This document shows, one piece after another, positions 58,606 through 64,000 of a stretch of DNA of 64,000 nt. How positions within the stretch are numbered: position 1 is the stretch's first letter; every line of letters begins with the position of its first letter. Source of the DNA: Sphaerosporella brunnea (lineage: Eukaryota; Ascomycota; Pezizomycetes; Pezizales; Pyronemataceae); contig VXIS01000042.1 in assembly GCA_008704415.1 (NCBI GenBank), positions 62,001 to 126,000 of the forward strand. Direction: 5' to 3'. Under the pieces are notes generated by a model, which saw only the letters and a list, made by a program, of their open reading frames with translations, made no database searches and was not told the DNA's origin. Made by a program: the position numbers and the translations under genes.

Positions 58606-59786
58606 TGCATTTCTCTAGGAATTTGTGTTTGCATTTGTGGGATGGCGAGCGATACCTTCTGGGATATCCCTTGGTAGTTTTCTTCAGCATAGTTATCATT
58701 CTCGAGGAGTTTATATTTCTTTTTTTTTTGTCTTCTCTTTTCATACTTCTCGCCGCTTCTGGGGGTAAGTAATTGGCTGTACAGATGCTTGTGCTGTTGT
58801 GTTACGGGCATTCTTCTCTTCCTTCTTGTTGGGGGCGTCGAGGAGTGCAGCGTATGTCTTTCTACTCTACTACTGAGCGCAAAAGCAAGCGGGCGGGCGG
58901 GCGGGCATGCATACAGGGGATCTTTTTCATTTTTTCTTCTCTTTTCCTGATTGAAATTGTCGGGCGGAGCATGAGCAGGGCTTTGGTTGGGAGATTTTTT
59001 TTTTTTTTTTTTTTTTCTTTCGTCTGGGAGAAGGTCGGTCGGTCGGTGCTTGGTGATATCAAACCTATTCCTTTTTTCTTTTTCCTTTTTTCTTTTTCCC
59101 CTTTTTTTTTTTTTTTTTTTGAAACTCTAACTAATAACTTTGGGTAACATTCCCGCCGCGTATTTTTTTTTTCTTCTCTGTTTTTTTTTCTTTGATTTGT
59201 TTTTTTGTTGCTCAGACGAGTTGATGGGGCTTGCGGTGCATCCTTTTTCTTCTTTGCTTGGTGCTTTTTTTCCTTTGTAAATGTACTACCTACTACTACC
59301 CCTTGCTTACTCTCTCTCTCACTCTGTTTTTTTCTTCTTCTCTGTTTTCTTGTTGCGCGTTCTGCAATATCATGGCTGGTGGCCCTTCTTGCTCAGCTCT
59401 CTTTGTGTTTTTTTTCTTGCGTGTGTTTTTGTGAAGGGGATGGGACCGGGGGGATGCGGGGGATGCGAGGGATGCTTGTGGCTGTTTTTGTGTCTTGCTT
59501 GCCGCCTTTTGTTTATTAGTACTGCTTCCTGCTGCTGCTGCTGCTGAAAGTTGAAGTTGATACCTTGTTTTTGCGTGCGTTGTTTGTGGGGTTGGGTTTA
59601 CGGTTGAAACGTGTGTGAGATGAGATAATCCCTTGGTTTGTGGTTGGGAAAGGCACTCGACCTTCTATAGAGATATCTACTTTCATAAAACTGTTGGTGA
59701 GATATGAGATCACCAGATCAAGAGGGCGCTAGATGAGATGAGGATTTGGTGCGATCTCATATCTCAACCGACAGGTACTTTACCCT
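58606..59786. other. 3' region, T-rich spacer
   Basis: Over 1 kb of T- and CT-rich sequence with many T runs (58726-58733, 58995-59019, 59102-59120, 59163-59171). Frames here are artefacts of poly-Phe/Leu coding. It is the 3' flank of the PSR1-like gene and the terminator side of the convergent minus-strand gene. Confidence 0.45.
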
Positions 59787-60154
59787 CTACTTCTTAAGGG
59801 TCGGTGGGTACCGAATGCCCACATCCGGACGCTTCGTAGTCTCGGTGCGCTCGTAGCGGCCATCGAGGATCTTCCCGCGCAAATGGTGGAAATACCACAG
59901 CTCATTGATACGGCCCTGGGCATCACAGCCCACAAACGGGATGCTGCCAAAAGCCTCGGACCACCGTCCCTTTGGTGTAGGTCTTTGTTGCGCTCGGGGA
60001 GATGCCTCACTCAACGTCAAACTCGTGTTTCCACAGCCCCTCGGGGTAGCCTTCGACGTCGACTCAAACAAAACACATAAAACACAAACATAACCTGCTT
60101 GTGCCTTGGAAGGAACCGCCCAAAACGCAGCTTAACTTTCTTTCCACACCCCAT
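59787..60154 (-). CDS. Unidentified small gene, 5' exon uncertain
   Basis: The last exon, 59969-59787, encodes 60 residues starting GRWSEAFGSIPFVGCDAQGR and continuing INELWYFHHLRGKILDGRYE before a basic end (RYPPTLKK). A 46-nt intron (60015-59970; GTTGAG...AAAG) joins it in frame to YPEGLWKHEFD, giving a smooth aromatic-rich sequence. A possible start at 60154 (MGCGKKVKLRFGRFLPRHKQ) lies upstream, but no splice pair links it in the right phase, so the first exon boundary is unresolved. The protein would be about 90-100 residues. I do not recognise the family. It is divergent from the F-box gene at 60431. Confidence 0.45.
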
Positions 60155-60318
60155 ACCGTGGGTCCCTCTCAGCTACGTAGCTGCATAAGCGCAAAATACC
60201 CACGATCGCTGAATTGCGGGGAAGGTGAACCCGGCAATTGATGCTCAATGGGGAACTGGCTCCCTGTTCCTTACCCCGTTCCCTGTCCGTCGGCCCTTTC
60301 TCGCGTCAAGTTCACAAG

Positions 60319-60324
60319 TATAAA
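60319..60324 (+). promoter_or_regulatory. TATA box of the F-box gene
   Basis: TATAAA in acaagTATAAACCCC, 107 bases upstream of the ATG at 60431 and followed by a C-rich stretch. Confidence 0.4.
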
Positions 60325-60430
60325 CCCCTCCACCCCCAGGCACGCCGATCAGCCAGTTCGGACAACTTCTATTTCACCGTTACCACAACATTGCCCTCAA
60401 TTCCAATAACGTAAGTCCCGTCGCGCGTCT

Positions 60431-61695
60431 ATGCCAAGTACATTGTTGCTGGAGAGTCTTCCTCTGGAAGGTATGCCGTTACTTGCCCCCCCTCCCCCCC
60501 TTAGAGAGAAGCATGGCACTGGCGGCAAAGCCCACATACGGATCCGTATATTGAACAGGGAGGAAAACCTGGGGAAGCTTCACTAACAATTTCCAGTGCT
60601 TCACCACGTCCTTTTGAACCTCACCGCGTCGGAATTAGCATCCGTGCGCGCCGTATCCATTCGACTACGCGATATTGCCACCTCGAACATACACTGGCGC
60701 CGTGCGTTACTCTCCGACTTGGTCCCTAAGTGCGCTGCACTTGACGACATCGCTTCTATCCCGGCCTGCGCGTGGTCATTTTCGCTGGTAGAAGATGGGT
60801 GGTTCCGCGCGTACTGCGCGTTGCAAAGTGCGATTCGGGTGCCGTGGCTGCGTGGGGAGGATGATCTGATTGGCGGGCCATGGATGGTGTATTTCAAACA
60901 TCACCTGGGGAGCATTGATCTGGCCACCATCGAAGAGCCTCATGCACTCATCACCTTTACCGCGGAGCGCATGGCGGTGCTGATTACGGGGGTGCCATTG
61001 CAGCCTAGGGGTTGGTGGCTAGATTCTAATGATGGGGTTGTGAGAATGCGAGGTTGGTCATGATGGGAGGTTGAAGCTCGTAGGGACCTGCGTGCTGATT
61101 TCGCGCTGTCGCAGTCACTGCGTACCCTCCTAACGAACCTGGTAGGGAACCGAGGACTCTCTGCCGCAAGTTTGAGCACTCGACCGTTCTCATGATCTCC
61201 GATGCACCTGAATTCGCGGAGGCGCTTTTCACTTTCAACAACACGGTACTGCAAGAAGCTGTCAAGGCCCATTTGATCGACGCGAGCGAGTTAGATATAC
61301 GCCAGAACAAATTGCAAGAAGCGAAGGCAGCTCTTCCAACAGAGTTCGACGCCAGGGTTGAGCGGTTACGACGTGTATTGGGGCTTGAGATGCAAACGCC
61401 GAGTGAGGAAGAGGTAGGTGTGTACGACGACATCTTGGATGGTTGGTGGGAGGAAGGTCGGTGGTGGTGGTGGGGATAGAGATGACGGTACATACTTGTC
61501 TGATGGTACCCAGATGAACTGATGGCGTATGCCTTTTGATATCAGGTCCCAAGCGATGAATATGACTCCTCGGAAGAGTACGAATCCGACGAAGATGAGG
61601 ATGATCAGGACGAGCGCAACCATCATTTCACGGATTGCGGTAACGGTAGGGTTGGAGATGAGGAGAGGCGGTGTTTTACGTCCATGCCGATTTGA
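60431..61695 (+). CDS. F-box protein
   Basis: Four exons: 60431-60470, 60597-61052, 61115-61413 and 61546-61695, 314 residues. The N-terminal F-box spans the first intron: LLLESLPLEVLHHVLLNLTA then SELASVRAVSIRLRDIATSN and HWRR, with the usual LP..V and helix pattern that binds Skp1. The rest has no recognised substrate domain: a Trp-rich segment (GPWMVYFKHHLGSIDLATIE), a helical part (NKLQEAKAALPTEFDARVER) and a very acidic tail (SSEEYESDEDEDDQDE) in the last exon. F-box proteins are substrate receptors of SCF ubiquitin ligases. It ends 303 bases before the RRP43 start, on the same strand. Confidence 0.78.
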
Positions 61696-61998
61696 CGGAC
61701 GGACATTTGTAAATCCGGTGCAGCTTCAGGGGACTACTGTACTCTACGGACTTAAACCTTTGGCAAACTGCGTATTTCCTGTAAATTTTAACCTCACTGA
61801 ACATACCGTTTCGTTCTCGCTTCTCGCTTTGGTACGTATTCGCAACGGGTTTTGGCAGGTAGTAAAGGTTCGGACTTTCCCCGCGTCGAGTGACACCGCA
61901 TGCATGCGGCAGTGCGAACGAACAACGGCGAATCCCGTTTTGCGCGTTTGGGTTCCCAACGTCACGTCACGTCTTCCTTTCCCTACCATACAACGACA

Positions 61999-63035
61999 AT
62001 GACCACCACCACCTCCACCACCACCGCGGCCACAATGGGCCTCTCCTTCCCGGCCGCGACTTTCCAGAAGCTCTCGCCCAGCTCCTACCTCCAGCGGCAC
62101 CTGCAATGCACGCCTGCTACGCGGCCTTCCGGCCGCAGCCCGAGCACCTTCCGCCCAGCAACGCTGCACACAAACGCGCTGTCGCACGCGCACGGCTCCG
62201 CGGTGGTGCGGACGGGCGACACGGCCGTGGTGTGTGGAGTGCGGGGCGAGATACTAGCGCTGACCAGCGGCGAGGGGAGGACGCGGGGAAGGATTGTCGT
62301 TGAGCGGGTTGGCGTTGAGGACGGGGAGGATGTGGAGGTTAAGACGCACGCGCTTGTGGTGCCGAACCTTGAGCTTGGTAATTTCCTTTTTCGAACACGT
62401 ATGTGGGGGGAGGCTAATGTGGGGGATGTTTAGGGACTGGTTGCAGCAGAGATTACCACCCCGGCCCGCCGACCGACTTTGCGCAGACTACGGCTGAGCG
62501 ACTGAGGACCCTGCTCCTCGACACTGTCCCCCTTGTTCCCGCCACCACCCTGCGGATTGCGGATGCGGTTGGAGACGTGAAGGCGTACTGGGTGCTTTAC
62601 ATCGACGTGGTCGTCATCTCGCTGGACGGAAACGTGCTTGACACCGCATGGGCGGCAATCGTGGCTGCGCTCAAGAGCGTGCGTCTCCCTGCCGCAATTT
62701 GGGATCAAGACGCCGAAGCCGTTATCTGCGATCCCACCCCGGAAAACTTCCGGAGCTTGGAGCTTATGGAGGTGGGGTACACAGCCAGCTTTGTCGTGTG
62801 CGAGAACGATGGGGAGGAAGGCGGAGAGAATGCAGAGAAGGAATGGGTTCTCTCCGACCCCGACGAGTTCGAAGAGCAGGTTTGCTGCGAAAAAATCACC
62901 GTCGCGGTCGGCGCCGGCGGAAAAATCGTCAGGATCGAGAAAAGCGGCGGGCTGAGCGATGTGGCTAAAACGCTGCCAACTTGCATCAGCCGTGCCAGGG
63001 AGCGGTATCAGCAGTGGCATAAGATCATCTCATAG
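61999..63035 (+). CDS. RRP43: Exosome complex component Rrp43 (RNase PH-like)
   Basis: Two exons (61999-62377 and 62434-63035), 326 residues. The intron is GTAATT...TTAG, joining VVPNLELG to TGCSRDYHPGPPTDFAQTTA. After a Thr-rich start the ring-subunit pattern is clear: AATFQKLSPSSYLQRHLQ, then LSHAHGSAVVRTGDTAVVCGVRGEI, the RNase PH-like strand region, then VLYIDVVVISLDGNVLDTAW and ICDPTPENFRSLE. A second in-frame Met (MGLSFPAATF) twelve residues on could be the true start. Eukaryotic Rrp43 is a catalytically inactive subunit of the six-protein ring of the nuclear and cytoplasmic RNA exosome. Its acidic insert (ENDGEEGGENAEKEW) is lineage-specific. A possible AATAAA is at 63050-63055, just after the stop. 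Confidence 0.88.
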
Positions 63036-63493
63036 ACAACTACAACCCCAATAAAAGATCTCCATCCAATCCAACAATCAATCAATCAATCAATCCATCA
63101 ATCCATCAACTAATCAATCCATCAATCAATCAATTGACTTTGTCCCCAAATACCCTCCCCCCCCCCCTCGATTCGATTTCTTGCCTGCTGATATGTATCT
63201 ACACTCGAAGGGCTCCGAGGTTGTTGTTTTTGTTGTCTGCAGCCTGCAGGTACCAAGCGCATGCATAACCATAATCGGCTGTCCCGCGCGGCAGCAAAGA
63301 AAGAAAGAAAGAAAGTGAAGCTCAGGGTAGACTCTAGAGTCCAATTCGCTGGCCGTCACATTAAAAAACTGCTCTAACAACGGGTCACAAGCCAGCCCCG
63401 GACGTCATTGATGTCACCTGCTGGCTAGTGGTGGCAGGTATCAACGCAACCCGCATCACCACCACCACCACCACCACCACCACCACAATCACC
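63036..63493. repeat. Spacer with (AATC)n-type microsatellite
   Basis: Directly after RRP43, about 63060-63134 is an imperfect tandem of aatc/catc tetramers (aatcaatcaatcaatccatc units). Further on are (AAAG)n near 63298-63316 and a (CAC)n tract at about 63456-63486 leading into the next ATG. No gene seen. Confidence 0.65.
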
Positions 63494-63880
63494 ATGCCCC
63501 TCCTATCCCTCCCCCCCGAGCTCCTCCTCCAAATCATTGCCCTCTCGCCCAGCCTTAGCGCCTACCTCTCCCTCCACGACACCTGCCGCACGCTGCGAGA
63601 TTTCTGCCGCGCCGCCTACCCCTCGGGCAAAGGCCTGGCGCAGCTTCTGCGGCGCGAGCGCGCGGCCGATGCCCACCTCGACATCCTGTGCGCGATCGAC
63701 TTCCTTCCGAAGCTGGGGGATGAGCAGCTGCGAGAGCTGAGTTTGGGACAGTGGGAACGCATGAAGAGACATAGGCCTCGGTCGAGGCGGTATGTGTTTA
63801 CGTGGCGCACTTGGGGGATGGAGGGACGCCGCACGGCCGAGACGACCATGCCGCTTTGTCAGTTTAGGCTTAGGGGTTGA
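63494..63880 (+). CDS. F-box-like protein, possibly incomplete at window edge
   Basis: The ATG at 63494 opens MPLLSLPPELLLQIIALSPS, then LSAYLSLHDTCRTLRDFCRA, a standard F-box start (LPPELLLQI... followed by L..TCR.LRDF). The frame continues through helical sequence (LAQLLRRERAADAHLDILCA) to GQWERMKRHRPRSRR. A GTATGT donor at 63790 suggests an intron there and a further exon; without splicing the frame stops at 63878-63880. The downstream exon could lie beyond 64000, so end and total length are open. A (CAC)n leader precedes it. Substrate-binding part not visible. Confidence 0.55.
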   Translation: MPLLSLPPELLLQIIALSPSLSAYLSLHDTCRTLRDFCRAAYPSGKGLAQLLRRERAADAHLDILCAIDFLPKLGDEQLRELSLGQWERMKRHRPRSRRYVFTWRTWGMEGRRTAETTMPLCQFRLRG

Positions 63881-64000
63881 AGCAAGCAGGAGGGGAGTAC
63901 TTGATGATCGAAATTGATAGCTGATGATCATCTATGAGAGCGGTGGAACATCATCAGTCTTACTCCATCGCAGCTTCGTCCTTCACCATCTGCTCATTGT

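Noticed and set aside
58860..59520. Frames rich in Phe/Leu after the PSR1-like gene
   Set aside because: Produced by T runs in the 3' region; no transmembrane protein is implied.

Overview
The window is nuclear DNA of a filamentous ascomycete (Pezizomycotina). Genes are split by short GT-AG introns (about 43-170 nt), coding regions are moderately GC-rich, and the intergenic spacers carry homopolymers and CT- or CA-rich leaders. The gene set is typical of these fungi: a single-chain fungal urease, Npr2, a Snapin-type BLOC-1 subunit, verprolin, Alb1, Hrd3 and Mcr1. The long spacers would fit a Pezizomycete-like genome, but the order cannot be fixed from sequence alone. There are no bacterial operons, CRISPR arrays, rRNA genes or convincing tRNA genes.

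Region by region. 0.9-2.3 kb holds a broken open frame beside a deleted pogo/Fot1-like DNA transposon. 3.4-4.8 kb is a UPF0658 Golgi membrane protein. 6.8-7.1 kb is complex I subunit B12/NDUFB3, and 8.4-9.2 kb a BTB/POZ protein. 10.5-16.6 kb is the densest block: Snapin-like (-), NPR2 (-), urease (+) and a WDR89-like WD40 protein (-). 17.5-20.4 kb is a decayed subtilisin-like PA-domain protease pseudogene. 21.2-26.2 kb has verprolin/WIP, Alb1, a copia-type solo LTR and mitochondrial ribosomal protein mL44. 26.2-41.8 kb is a gene desert with a large inverted repeat, short dispersed poly(A)-tailed repeats and other direct repeats. 41.8-47.5 kb has three minus-strand genes: HRD3, MCR1 and an SFR1/MEI5-like recombination protein. 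47.5-53.3 kb is empty of recognisable genes apart from a palindromic element and a third copy of the dispersed repeat. 53.5-64 kb carries a small conserved protein, a PSR1-like phosphatase, an unidentified minus-strand gene, an F-box protein, exosome subunit RRP43 and a second F-box gene.

Most genes are unrelated housekeeping functions. The one suggestive neighbourhood is NPR2 (amino-acid/nitrogen signalling to TORC1, SEACIT/GATOR1) transcribed divergently from urease (urea nitrogen release) across about 320 bp. Exon joins were worked out by reading frame continuity, splice dinucleotides and expected family motifs. I found no clear novel multi-gene system. The most noteworthy items are the repeats, the decayed protease, and a few unidentified coding fragments.
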